Shown: in pieces, positions 27,558 to 35,753 of the stretch | Layout of the letters: each line of letters opens with the position of its first letter | Position numbering within the stretch: position 1 is the first letter of the stretch | Notes under the pieces: model-generated | The model's input: the letters and a program-made list of their open reading frames with translations, nothing else | What the model was told of the DNA's origin: nothing | Database searches by the model: none | Assembly (NCBI GenBank): GCA_047974375.1 | Contig: JBKECF010000029.1 | Coordinates: 1-64,000, forward strand | Direction of reading: 5' to 3' | Source of the DNA: JBKECF01 sp047974375 | Lineage (GTDB): Bacteria > Bacillota > Clostridia > Lachnospirales > CAMZNU01 | DNA length: 64,000 bases | Program-made: the position numbers and the translations under genes

Positions 27558-28313
27558 ATGGCACTTTTAGAAGCGAAAAATATGGGAATAAAGTTTGGCG
27601 GACTTAGTGCTGTTTCAAATTTCGACTTTAAAATAGATAAAAATGAGCTAGTTGGATTAATTGGGCCAAATGGAGCTGGAAAAACTACAGCTTTTAACTT
27701 AATAACAGGTGTTTATACTCCGACAGAGGGATCTATTACTTTTGAAGGTAAGGACATAGTTAAGTCTAAGGCTAGTAAAATAAATAGAATGGGTATAGCT
27801 CGTACTTTTCAAAATATACGACTTTTTAAAGACATGACGGTTATAGATAATGTAAAGGTTGGCTTTAATAGTAGTATGAAAAATAATCCATTAGAGGCTA
27901 TTTTTAGGCTACCAAGGTATTGGAAGGACGAAAAAATATGTCATGAAAAATCTTTGGAAATTTTAGATGTATTTGATTTAGCGGAATATAAAGATGTGAA
28001 AAGTGATAATTTACCCTATGGTAAACAAAGAAAACTAGAAATAGCAAGAGCTTTGGCTACTAACCCTAGTTTATTACTTTTAGATGAGCCAGCGGCAGGA
28101 ATGAACCCAAGCGAAACACAGGAATTAATGGAAACTATAGACATTATAAGACATAAGTTTAAGGTTGCAATACTACTTATAGAGCATGATATGAACTTAG
28201 TAATGGGTATATGTGAACGTTTGGTGGTTTTAGACCACGGACAAATAATAGGAAAAGGTACGCCAGAAGAAATTAGAAACAATGAGGAAGTTATACACGC
28301 TTACTTAGGGTAA
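27558..28313 (+). CDS. livG: Branched-chain amino acid ABC transporter ATP-binding protein
   Basis: This cytoplasmic ATPase of 251 residues has Walker A GPNGAGKTT, a signature loop in the variant form LPYGKQRKLEIARAL, and Walker B LLLLDEPAAGMNP followed by EHDMNLVMGI. The C-terminal GTPEEIRNNEEVIHAYLG is typical of LivG. AAGGAGG lies directly upstream, and the gene starts one base after the livM stop. Confidence 0.93.
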   Translation: MALLEAKNMGIKFGGLSAVSNFDFKIDKNELVGLIGPNGAGKTTAFNLITGVYTPTEGSITFEGKDIVKSKASKINRMGIARTFQNIRLFKDMTVIDNVKVGFNSSMKNNPLEAIFRLPRYWKDEKICHEKSLEILDVFDLAEYKDVKSDNLPYGKQRKLEIARALATNPSLLLLDEPAAGMNPSETQELMETIDIIRHKFKVAILLIEHDMNLVMGICERLVVLDHGQIIGKGTPEEIRNNEEVIHAYLG

Positions 28314-28325
28314 TAGGGAGGTTTT

Positions 28326-29030
28326 ATGTTAACAGTAAAAGATTTAAATGTATACTATGGCTCTATTCACGCAATTAAAGGTATATCTTTCAACGTAAAT
28401 AAAGGCGAAATAGTATCGTTAATAGGTGCTAATGGAGCAGGAAAAACAACTACATTACATGCGATATCTGGCTTAATACAGCCGGAAAGTGGATCGGTAG
28501 AATTTTTAGATAAAAATTTTGTAAATATAGCACCCCATAAAATTGTATATGAAAAAATGGCTCATGTGCCAGAGGGTCGTAGGATTTTTACAAGGCTTAC
28601 CGTTGAGGAAAATTTGGATCTTGGTGCTTTTTCTAAGGAAGATGAAAAAAGAATTGAGGAGAATTTTAAACGAGTGTATAAAATGTTTCCAAGGCTTAAG
28701 GAAAGACGTAATCAAATTTCTGGTACTTTAAGTGGTGGTGAACAACAAATGCTTGCCATTGGTAGAGCTTTAATGTCTGATCCGGAAATGCTTTTAATGG
28801 ATGAGCCTTCTATGGGTCTTGCGCCGCTTTTAGTTCAGGAAATATTTAAGATTGTAAAAAAATGTAACGATGAGGGCATGACGATACTTCTAGTTGAACA
28901 GAATGCCAACTTAGCTTTACGAATATCCGATAGAGCCTATGTTTTAGAAACTGGTAAAGTGGTTTTGGAGGGTACTGGAGCAGAGTTATTGGAAAATAAG
29001 GCAGTTAAAAAAGCTTACTTAGGTGGGTAA
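28326..29030 (+). CDS. livF: Branched-chain amino acid ABC transporter ATP-binding protein
   Basis: This second ATPase has 234 residues: Walker A GANGAGKTT, AHVPEGRRIFTRLTVEENL, signature LSGGEQQMLAIGRAL, Walker B LLMDEPSMGLAP. It ends VKKAYLGG like LivF. It is 12 nt after livG and is the last gene of the operon; a strong terminator follows. Confidence 0.93.
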   Translation: MLTVKDLNVYYGSIHAIKGISFNVNKGEIVSLIGANGAGKTTTLHAISGLIQPESGSVEFLDKNFVNIAPHKIVYEKMAHVPEGRRIFTRLTVEENLDLGAFSKEDEKRIEENFKRVYKMFPRLKERRNQISGTLSGGEQQMLAIGRALMSDPEMLLMDEPSMGLAPLLVQEIFKIVKKCNDEGMTILLVEQNANLALRISDRAYVLETGKVVLEGTGAELLENKAVKKAYLGG

Positions 29031-29041
29031 CAAAATTTAAG

Positions 29042-29089
29042 AAAAGGGCTATAGGGAAATGTATTTTATCATTTTCCTATAGCCCTTTT
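29042..29089. terminator. Bidirectional terminator, livF / rplT
   Basis: AAAAGGGCTATAGGGAAA pairs with TTTCCTATAGCCCTTTT around a 12-nt loop, between two convergent operons, with A and T tails on the two sides. Confidence 0.88.
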
Positions 29090-29098
29090 GTGCTTATA

Positions 29099-29455
29099 TT
29101 ATTTAATATTTGATTTAGCTATATCTACTAATTGAGTAAAAGCTGCGGCATCGTTAACAGCTAATTCAGATAGCATTTTTCTATTCATGTCTATGCCAGC
29201 TTGTTTTAAGCCGAACATAAATTTGCTATAAGAAAGTCCGTTTAAACGTGTAGCTGCATTTATTCTAGTAATCCAAAGTCTACGGTATTCTCTCTTAGTT
29301 TGCTTTCTACCAGCGAAAGAATGAGCCATAGCACGCATAACAGATTGCTTTGCAACTCTATATTTTCTACTTCTATCTCCTACATAGCCTCTAGCCATTT
29401 TTAATACTTTTTTATGCTTTTTACGTGCATTCATAGCACCTTTAATTCTAGCCAT
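29099..29455 (-). CDS. rplT: Ribosomal protein L20
   Basis: This 118-residue basic protein binds 23S rRNA early in 50S assembly. MARIKGAMNARKKHKKVLKM, GYVGDRSRKYRVAKQ and RRLWITRINAA are diagnostic. In other Firmicutes L20 represses this operon through the leader RNA. It is the third gene of the infC operon, 24 nt after rpmI. Confidence 0.98.
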   Translation of the reverse strand: MARIKGAMNARKKHKKVLKMARGYVGDRSRKYRVAKQSVMRAMAHSFAGRKQTKREYRRLWITRINAATRLNGLSYSKFMFGLKQAGIDMNRKMLSELAVNDAAAFTQLVDIAKSNIK

Positions 29456-29479
29456 TTACATTTCCTCCTATTCTTTATC

Positions 29480-29677
29480 CTATAAATAAGGTAGCATTTT
29501 TTTAGTTTGTTTCATGTTTGTCTTATCTACAATGTTTTGCTTTCTAAGACGTCTTTTTCTTTTAGGACTCTTTTTAGTAAGGATATGTTGTTTATTTGCT
29601 CTATTGTACTTTAATTTACCAGTACCTGTTTTAGTAAAACGCTTTGCAGCCGCTCTATTTGTTTTCATTTTAGGCAT
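29480..29677 (-). CDS. rpmI: Ribosomal protein L35
   Basis: A 65-residue, very basic 50S protein. MPKMKTNRAAAKRFTKTGTG and LTKKSPKRKRRLRK are typical. AGGAGGAAC precedes the ATG. There is a 121-nt gap to infC. Confidence 0.98.
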   Translation of the reverse strand: MPKMKTNRAAAKRFTKTGTGKLKYNRANKQHILTKKSPKRKRRLRKQNIVDKTNMKQTKKMLPYL

Positions 29678-29798
29678 AATGTTCCTCCTTCTGTAATTAG
29701 TACGTTAAATACCTATAACATTTATTTATGATAGCCTGTAAAAGGGAATATCTATATTTATACTAAATTTATATAACAATAAACTTAGTTATTGCAAA

Positions 29799-30311
29799 CT
29801 ATTTATCGGCGTGGGGTGCCAAAAACATAGCCATACTTCTTGCTTCCATTTTTGGAGCTTTTTCTACAAAACCAAATTCCTCTACGGCAGTCGCAAAGTT
29901 AGCCAGTATTTCTCTACCAAAGTCCGTATGTCCTAGCTCACGGCCTCTAAATCTAATAGTGATTTTAACTTTATCACCGGATTTTAGAAATTTTATAGCA
30001 TGCTTTACCTTTACATCAACATCGTGTTTATCGATGTTTGGTGAAAGCCTAAGCTCTTTAACTTCAATAGTTTTTTGTTTTTTGCGAGCTTCTTTTGCTT
30101 TTTTTGATTGTTCAAATTTAAATTTGCTATAATCCATAATTTTACAAACCGGTGGTTTGGCATTAGGTGATATTTTAACTAAATCTAAATTTTTGTCGTA
30201 AGCTAATTCTCTAGCTTTTGCACTAGGATATATACCTAATTGTTCGCCAGTTTCACTAATTAACCTAACTTCTTTGTCTCTTATTTGATCATTGATCATT
30301 GAATCGGGAAT
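29799..30311 (-). CDS. infC: Translation initiation factor IF-3, AUU start
   Basis: IF-3 binds the 30S subunit and checks start codons. It has 170 residues: N-domain INDQIRDKEVRLISETGEQLG, linker rich in Lys (KFEQSKKAKEARKKQKT), C-domain VKHAIKFLKSGDKVKITIRFRG. The start is read as ATT at 30311: AGGAGG (30321-30326) lies 9 nt before it, while the ATG four codons later (30299) is 21 nt from that site and has none of its own. An AUU start is the classic device by which IF-3 limits its own synthesis. A longer frame upstream runs through the leader and is not protein. Confidence 0.9.
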   Translation of the reverse strand: MPDSMINDQIRDKEVRLISETGEQLGIYPSAKARELAYDKNLDLVKISPNAKPPVCKIMDYSKFKFEQSKKAKEARKKQKTIEVKELRLSPNIDKHDVDVKVKHAIKFLKSGDKVKITIRFRGRELGHTDFGREILANFATAVEEFGFVEKAPKMEARSMAMFLAPHADK

Positions 30312-30477
30312 AGTAGTGCACCTCCTATAATTTTTGTAGTTTACATAACCTGGCAATGGGCATAAAAAAAGATGGACACAATCCACCTGCAAAGTAATAC
30401 AAAATAGCAAAGCTATATAAAAATGTATACCATGCACCCCATTGGTTACAGGTGAGAAGCTAAGCTTCTGCTTGAAC
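30312..30477 (-). promoter_or_regulatory. infC-rpmI-rplT leader with attenuator-like hairpin
   Basis: This 5' untranslated region of about 165 nt contains the hairpin AGGTGGA/TCCATCT (30370-30388, one G-U pair) followed on the minus strand by seven T residues, a form of intrinsic terminator. A second hairpin (AGAAGC...GCTTCT) lies at the 5' end. Similar leaders in Firmicutes are controlled by L20. I did not align it to the known L20 leader, so the class is inferred from position and form. Confidence 0.6.
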
Positions 30478-30483
30478 ATATGT

Positions 30484-30512
30484 ATACTACCTTAAAAAAA
30501 AACTTTTGTCAA
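30484..30512 (-). promoter_or_regulatory. Promoter of the infC operon
   Basis: On the minus strand a perfect TTGACA (30512-30507), a 17-nt spacer and TAGTAT (30489-30484) are found just before the leader. Confidence 0.75.
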
Positions 30513-30775
30513 ACCTTTTGTTGAAAAAAATTATGGAGCTGTCTTGAAAAAAATTGAGGGGTACAAGTTTAATATAACTCCCCAATAACTCTATATTTTA
30601 AACAGATTAAACTAAACTAGTCAAAAGAATACTAAGAATAAATAGAAAAAAAGCTGTTAATAATAATATTGACAAGCGATATTATAGTGCGAAGCTTTTA
30701 ATGTAATAGGCTAGTACTTTTTATTTGGAGAAGCATGTGATACAATTGTGAAACAGGCGAACGGAGGAAATGTAT
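30513..30775. other. Divergent intergenic region infC / lacI-type gene
   Basis: This AT-rich stretch has no coding frame. It includes GGAGCTGTCTTGAAAAAAATTGAGGGG (about 30535-30560), whose start resembles other GGGCTGT remnants in the window, and a TTGACA near 30670 without a good -10. GGAGG for the regulator lies at 30763-30767. Confidence 0.35.
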
Positions 30776-31777
30776 ATGAAAGTTAAACAAGAAGATATTG
30801 CCAAAAGACTAGGTATATCAAGGACAACAGTAGCTAGAGCGTTAAATGCTAGTGGTAGTATAAAGGAGTCTAGGCGTAACGAGATTTTAAAAGTTGCTGA
30901 AGAAATGGGATACAAAAAAAATACCCTTGGTAGTGTTTTGGCTACAAAAAAAAATAAAGTCATATATATTTTTGTAGTGAAATCTGTAAATAAATTTTAC
31001 TTAGAAGAAATTTATAAAGGTTTTGAAGCGGTGGAACATGAATATAATTACTTGAAGTTTAAGTTTAAATATGTGGAAACAGACATTTCTACTCCTCATT
31101 TGCAAGTTACTAAATTAAAGGAAGTTTTAAAAGATAAAGATGTGGACGGAGTAATTATAACCCCCTTAATTAAAAGTGGTATAAAGGAATTAGTGGATAA
31201 ATACTCGGAAAAGGTCAGCTTTTTAATGTTAGATTCCTATTTGTGTCACGGCGTTCCCTATATTGGCTCAGACTATTTTTTTAATGCACAAATTACAGCT
31301 AGGTTTTTGGACACGGTTCTAAGGGAAAATGAGAAGATTTTGTTTTTTAATGCGCAAGATGACAATATATCTTCCATAGAATATTATAATGGATTTAAAG
31401 ATTATGTGTCTAATACAAATAAAAATATAATATTCCTTGGCGATATAACAAATAACGAAGAAGAAATATATGAGGAAATAAAACCATATATAAATAAAGA
31501 AGAATATATAGGTATTTACACTCCTAGATATATAGATTTGTTGCTAAATGTATTAACAAAAAATGGCTTCAATGAAAGTCATGTCAAGGTTGTAGCTCAA
31601 AGTAAAGGAAAGACGATGGAGGAGTATTTAACCAACAATTGCGTTATTGCAATTGTTGAAGAGATGATTGATAAAGTTGCATACAAAGCAGGTAAATGTA
31701 TGATAGAAAAAATATATAATAATAAAAGTTTACTTGAAATGAAAGAACATATTAAACCACAAATAACTATTTTATAA
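30776..31777 (+). CDS. LacI-family regulator, likely of the sialic-acid operon
   Basis: This 333-residue regulator has the LacI helix-turn-helix (VKQEDIAKRLGISRTTVARALN) and a ligand-binding domain without the usual GFDD ending; its C-terminus (EEMIDKVAYKAGKCMIEKI) is diverged. The start at 30776 has GGAGG 8 nt upstream, whereas the ATG at 30770 is too close to it. It lies directly upstream of nanA in the same direction, with a terminator and a fresh promoter between, so local control of the nan-sia genes is likely but not shown. Confidence 0.8.
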   Translation: MKVKQEDIAKRLGISRTTVARALNASGSIKESRRNEILKVAEEMGYKKNTLGSVLATKKNKVIYIFVVKSVNKFYLEEIYKGFEAVEHEYNYLKFKFKYVETDISTPHLQVTKLKEVLKDKDVDGVIITPLIKSGIKELVDKYSEKVSFLMLDSYLCHGVPYIGSDYFFNAQITARFLDTVLRENEKILFFNAQDDNISSIEYYNGFKDYVSNTNKNIIFLGDITNNEEEIYEEIKPYINKEEYIGIYTPRYIDLLLNVLTKNGFNESHVKVVAQSKGKTMEEYLTNNCVIAIVEEMIDKVAYKAGKCMIEKIYNNKSLLEMKEHIKPQITIL

Positions 31778-31790
31778 TAGATTTAATAGA

Positions 31791-31829
31791 AAAAGGTTAG
31801 CCTTATTAATTTATAGGCTAGCCTTTTTT
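31791..31829 (+). terminator. Rho-independent terminator
   Basis: AAAAGGTTAGCCT (31791-31803) pairs with AGGCTAGCCTTTT (from 31815), with one G-U pair and a T-tail. It ends the regulator transcript. Confidence 0.85.
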
Positions 31830-31895
31830 AATACAAAAAAATGCATAAAAAAATTGATAAATTAAGTTAAATATTAACAAAGATAATGTTTTCTC

Positions 31896-31944
31896 TTGAC
31901 AAAGAGGCGTTATGCTGAGTATGATTAAATTGTTCGCGAGAACA
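31896..31944 (+). promoter_or_regulatory. Promoter and putative operator of the nan-sia operon
   Basis: TTGACA (31896-31901), an 18-nt spacer and TATGAT (31920-31925) make a good promoter. The inverted repeat TGTTCGCGAGAACA (31931-31944; TGTTC/GAACA arms) lies where transcription should begin, a classic repressor position. Which protein binds is not visible; the neighbouring LacI-type regulator is the first candidate. Confidence 0.65.
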
Positions 31945-31974
31945 TTTGTTATTTTACATGTGGAGGGAGAAAAT

Positions 31975-32841
31975 ATGAAAGGTATATTTAGTGCTTTATT
32001 AACAACTTTTGACAAAGATGGGGAAATTAATGAAGCAGGTTTAAGACAACTAGTAAGACATAATATTGACAATATGAAAGTTGATGGTCTATATGTTGGT
32101 GGTTCTACTGGAGAAATTTTTTTAGTTTCATTTGAGGAAAAGAAAAAAATTTTTGAAATTGTAAAAGATGAGGCAAAAGATGCTATTAAACTGATAGCCC
32201 ATGTAGGCTCCATAAATTTAACAGAGGCTAAAGAGTTGGGGAAATACGCAACGGAATTAGGCTACAACTGCTTATCTGCAGTTACACCTTTTTATTATAA
32301 GTTTAAGTTCGAAGAAATTAAAACTTACTACAACGAGATTATTGAGTATACAGGAAATGATATGATTGTTTATTCAATTCCCGTTCTTACAGGTACATCA
32401 ATGACGATCTCGCAGTTTGAGGAACTTTTTGAGAATAAAAAAATAATTGGAATAAAATATACTTCAGGTGATATGTATACGCTAGAAAGACTAAGGAAGA
32501 AATTTCCTAATCATCTCTTATATAACGGATTTGATGAGTGTTTACTATCTGCAAGTGTTTTAAATGTAGACGGTGCCATAGGTAGTACATTTAATTTAAC
32601 TGCACCTATGGCACAAGAAATCTTATATTTGATTGCCGATGGGAATGTTAAAAAAGCTCTAGAAAAGCAATCTCTATTAAATTGCTTTATTGAAGAAAGC
32701 GTTAGTAATGATTTATATCAAACTTTAAAATATATTTTATCTATTAAAGGCATTGATGCGGGATACTGCAAAAAACCTTTTACTAAATTAAATGATATAG
32801 GGATTGAGCGAGCTGAGGAAATAAGTAGGAAATATCTATAA
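31975..32841 (+). CDS. nanA: N-acetylneuraminate lyase
   Basis: This Schiff-base aldolase splits sialic acid into N-acetylmannosamine and pyruvate. It has 288 residues of the DapA/NanA fold. DGLYVGGSTGE, SAVTPFYYKFKFEE and the lysine Lys161 in GIKYTSGD are typical of true NAL rather than DapA (the YYKF/YYPF and TSGD words separate them). LYNGFDE and GAIGSTFN complete the active site. GGAGGGAG precedes ATG 31975; the longer upstream frame covers the promoter and is not real. It is the first gene of the operon. Confidence 0.93.
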   Translation: MKGIFSALLTTFDKDGEINEAGLRQLVRHNIDNMKVDGLYVGGSTGEIFLVSFEEKKKIFEIVKDEAKDAIKLIAHVGSINLTEAKELGKYATELGYNCLSAVTPFYYKFKFEEIKTYYNEIIEYTGNDMIVYSIPVLTGTSMTISQFEELFENKKIIGIKYTSGDMYTLERLRKKFPNHLLYNGFDECLLSASVLNVDGAIGSTFNLTAPMAQEILYLIADGNVKKALEKQSLLNCFIEESVSNDLYQTLKYILSIKGIDAGYCKKPFTKLNDIGIERAEEISRKYL

Positions 32842-32854
32842 GAAGGAGGATATT

Positions 32855-33922
32855 ATGAAAAAAATATTAGCGAGTGTGTTGGGAGTAATTTTTATATTTA
32901 CATCTTGTGGGGGTGGACAAGGAAAAGACTACAAAACCGAAAATGAAAATAAAACAATAGCCACAGAAGATTCAAAAGCCGAATCTGACAGTCAGGCTGA
33001 ACCTATAGAAACAATTACATTAGAATTTGGTATGACTTCAGGGGTGCAATCTAATGAATATAAGGCTGTAGAATTTTTAAAAGAAATATTAGGTGAAAAA
33101 AGTAATGGGGCGTTGGAACTTAATATATTCCCAGATGCCCAACTGGGCGATGATAGAGCCATGATTGATCAATGTATAGCTGGACAGCTAGATATAACAT
33201 TAGGAGAAACGGGGCGTTTAGGACTATGGCTTAAAGAGGCGGAACTTTTTCAATTGCCATATGTGTTTGATGATTATGAAGACTTAAGAACTTCACTTTT
33301 TGAAACGGAAGAAGGAAAGACTCTCATACAAAAATTTGAAGACGAGCTTAATATTATTTTTGTGGACACAGCATATAATGGAACAAGACAAACTTCTTCA
33401 AATTTTCCAATTAATTCCATAGAGGACATGAAAGGAATGAAACTAAGAGTACCAAATGCTCAAGCTAACTTAGAATTTGCTACAAATATAGGGGCTTCTC
33501 CAACACCTATGGCATTTTCAGAAGTATATTTGGCTTTGCAAACAAACGCAGTTGATGGTCAGGAAAATCCGTTATCTGCTATTAAGTCTTCTAAATTTTA
33601 TGAAGTACAAAGTCATATAGCTTTAACAAACCATATTTTGAATGACCAAGGTTATTTAGTATCTAAAGCAACTTTTGATACATTAACACCAGAATTACAA
33701 AATATATTAATGGAATCTATAAAAGAGGCGGTAGAATATCATACAGAGCTTTTTGTAGAAGATGAAAAAGGTTTAATTGACTTTTTTGAAGGTGAAGGAG
33801 TAACAATAACTAAACCAAATATGTCGAAGGCTAGAGCTATGATGCAACCAAGTTATGATAGATACTTAAGTGAAAGTGGCGATGCAGGGAAAGCACTTTA
33901 TGACGCGATTATAGGTAATTAG
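32855..33922 (+). CDS. siaP: TRAP transporter sialic-acid-binding lipoprotein
   Basis: This DctP-type receptor has 355 residues and is lipid-anchored at Cys18 (IFTSC). The stretch MKLRVPNAQANLEFA, then GASPTPMAFSEVYLALQ and TNAVDGQENPLSAIKSSKFYE, is strikingly close to SiaP of Haemophilus influenzae as I remember it, including the carboxylate-binding Arg (Arg198) in KLRVPNA. That and the nan neighbours make sialic acid the likely ligand. AAGGAGG precedes the start, 13 nt after nanA. Confidence 0.9.
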   Translation: MKKILASVLGVIFIFTSCGGGQGKDYKTENENKTIATEDSKAESDSQAEPIETITLEFGMTSGVQSNEYKAVEFLKEILGEKSNGALELNIFPDAQLGDDRAMIDQCIAGQLDITLGETGRLGLWLKEAELFQLPYVFDDYEDLRTSLFETEEGKTLIQKFEDELNIIFVDTAYNGTRQTSSNFPINSIEDMKGMKLRVPNAQANLEFATNIGASPTPMAFSEVYLALQTNAVDGQENPLSAIKSSKFYEVQSHIALTNHILNDQGYLVSKATFDTLTPELQNILMESIKEAVEYHTELFVEDEKGLIDFFEGEGVTITKPNMSKARAMMQPSYDRYLSESGDAGKALYDAIIGN

Positions 33923-33934
33923 ACAGGTGGTTTT

Positions 33935-34390
33935 ATGAGAAAAATTATTGATAATTTTGAGGAATACATAGCGGCTTTATTATTTGCGACTATGTTCATT
34001 GTACTTATTTTACAGATAATATTTAGGCAAATAATAGAGGTACCATTAATATGGTCAGAAGAACTTTCTACATTTTTGTTTGTTTATGTAGGTATGCTTG
34101 GTATTGTAATAGGTGTGAAACATACACAGCATGTAGCTATAGATATAATATACTCAAGGTTTTTGGGAGGAGCTAAAAAAGTTGTAGATGTACTTTTAAG
34201 TGTAGTTGTTATTATAACATTAGTTACATTAACATATATAGGAATAGTTGTTACAAAAAATAAAGCTTCTCTTGAAATATTAACATTAGGCATATCTTCG
34301 GCTTTTATGTACATGGCTCTACCTATAGGAACAACATTAATGCTTATACGGTTTATAGAAAATATAGTAAAAGGAAAAAAATTATTTTAG
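33935..34390 (+). CDS. siaQ: TRAP transporter small permease
   Basis: This DctQ-family membrane protein has 151 residues and four hydrophobic segments. Marks are QIIFRQIIEVPLIWSEELSTFLFVYVGM and the central TQHVAIDII. In H. influenzae SiaQ and SiaM are fused; here they are separate genes 21 nt apart. It starts 12 nt after siaP. Confidence 0.88.
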   Translation: MRKIIDNFEEYIAALLFATMFIVLILQIIFRQIIEVPLIWSEELSTFLFVYVGMLGIVIGVKHTQHVAIDIIYSRFLGGAKKVVDVLLSVVVIITLVTLTYIGIVVTKNKASLEILTLGISSAFMYMALPIGTTLMLIRFIENIVKGKKLF

Positions 34391-34411
34391 AAAGGTTTAG
34401 GGGGTGAAGTA

Positions 34412-35692
34412 TTGGAAGTATCATTTATGTTTTTGGTATGGATAGGATTTTTAGCAATAGGATTACCTGTAGGTTATGCCTTGTTGTTTTCTCCACTGGT
34501 GTATTATTTGATTTCTGGAAACTGGTCAACAGTCATGTATACAGGTGCTTCATTAGTGGATTCTTTAAATTCATTTAGTTTGCTAGCGGTTCCATTTTTT
34601 ATATTAACAGGAATATTAATGAATAGCTCAGGTATAACAGATAGAATATTTAATTTCGCTAAAGCTATGGTTGGTCATTTTACAGGAGGACTTGCCTATG
34701 TAAATATATTAGCTAGCTTGTTATTTTCAGGCATGTCTGGTTCTGCTCTTGCTGACGCAGGTGGCCTTGGACAATTGGAAATAAAATCCATGAGAGATGA
34801 AGGCTATGCAGATGACTATTGTGGAGGTGTAACGGCAGCTTCATGTATTATAGGACCTTTGGTGCCACCTAGTATACCCCTTGTTATTTATGGTGTAGTG
34901 GCTAATGAATCAATTTCAAAATTATTTTTAGCGGGTTTTATACCAGGGGTGTTAACGGCTGGAGTGCTTATGATTACTTCTTATTTTATAGCTAAAAAAA
35001 GGGGATATCACGGGTCGGAAAAAGCAACGTCAAAATTAAAGTTTGAAACCTTTAAACAATCTTTTTTTGCATTACTAACACCTATAATAATTATAGCAGG
35101 AATATTTTCGGGGAAGTTTACACCAACAGAAGCTTCGGTTATTGCAACTTTATATTCTCTTTTTTTAGGTTTTTTTGTATACAAAGAGTTGACGGTGCCA
35201 AAATTAATTCAAAATTTAATTGAAGCAGTAAAAATTTCTGGTGTTACAGCTCTAATGATTATAGGTGTTGGTATATTTGGTCAAGTAATAGCTAGGGAGC
35301 AAACAGCAATTCACGTTGCAAACTTTTTTGTAAGTATTGCTGATTCAAGACTAATGATTTTACTAATGATTAATATTACATTATTATTTTTAGGAATGTT
35401 TGTAGACGCTCTACCGTTACAAATTTTAGTAGTGCCTATATTTGTACCAGTTGTACAAAGTTTTGGAATAGATACCGTTTATTTTGGAATTATGGTAATA
35501 TTCAATTTAATGATAGGTATTTTAACTCCGCCTATGGGTACAGCGCTTTTTGTTGTATCAAGGGTAGGGAATATACCATCAACAACTATAATAAAAGGAA
35601 TATTACCTTTTATGTTACCTTTAATATTTATGCTAATAATGTTAACGTTATTTCCTCAAATAGCTTTGTTTTTACCGTCTTTGTTAGGATAG
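34412..35692 (+). CDS. siaM: TRAP transporter large permease
   Basis: This DctM-family sodium-driven permease has 426 residues and about 12 membrane segments. Marks are PFFILTGILMNSSGITDRIF, SGMSGSALADAGGLGQLEI, IGPLVPPSIPLVIYG, SGKFTPTEASVIATLYSL and LTPPMGTALFV. The TTG start at 34412 is favoured because GGGGGTGAAG lies just upstream; the ATG at 34427 is the alternative. A 17-bp hairpin follows the stop. Confidence 0.92.
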   Translation: MEVSFMFLVWIGFLAIGLPVGYALLFSPLVYYLISGNWSTVMYTGASLVDSLNSFSLLAVPFFILTGILMNSSGITDRIFNFAKAMVGHFTGGLAYVNILASLLFSGMSGSALADAGGLGQLEIKSMRDEGYADDYCGGVTAASCIIGPLVPPSIPLVIYGVVANESISKLFLAGFIPGVLTAGVLMITSYFIAKKRGYHGSEKATSKLKFETFKQSFFALLTPIIIIAGIFSGKFTPTEASVIATLYSLFLGFFVYKELTVPKLIQNLIEAVKISGVTALMIIGVGIFGQVIAREQTAIHVANFFVSIADSRLMILLMINITLLFLGMFVDALPLQILVVPIFVPVVQSFGIDTVYFGIMVIFNLMIGILTPPMGTALFVVSRVGNIPSTTIIKGILPFMLPLIFMLIMLTLFPQIALFLPSLLG

Positions 35693-35693
35693 G

Positions 35694-35734
35694 AAGGAAC
35701 CTTAAGTTCGTTTATATCGAACTTAAGGTTCCTT
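35694..35734 (+). repeat. Perfect hairpin between siaM and nanEK, no T-tail
   Basis: AAGGAACCTTAAGTTCG (35694-35710) pairs perfectly with CGAACTTAAGGTTCCTT (35718-35734) around TTTATAT. Only GTATAG follows, not a T-run, so a terminator is doubtful. It may protect or set the ratio of mRNA segments. Confidence 0.75.
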
Positions 35735-35753
35735 GTATAGAAAGTAGGTTATT

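Noticed and set aside
30312..30479. Upstream extension of infC reading MFKQKLSFSPVTNG and onward
   Set aside because: It covers the leader with the T-tailed hairpin and the ribosome site; IF-3 homologues begin near INDQIRDKEV.
31912..31974. N-terminal extension of nanA (MLSMIKLFARTF and onward)
   Set aside because: It overlaps the promoter and the operator palindrome.
32855..35692. C4-dicarboxylate (DctPQM) reading of the first TRAP system
   Set aside because: The receptor matches SiaP wording around the ligand arginine and the genes around it are all for sialic acid.
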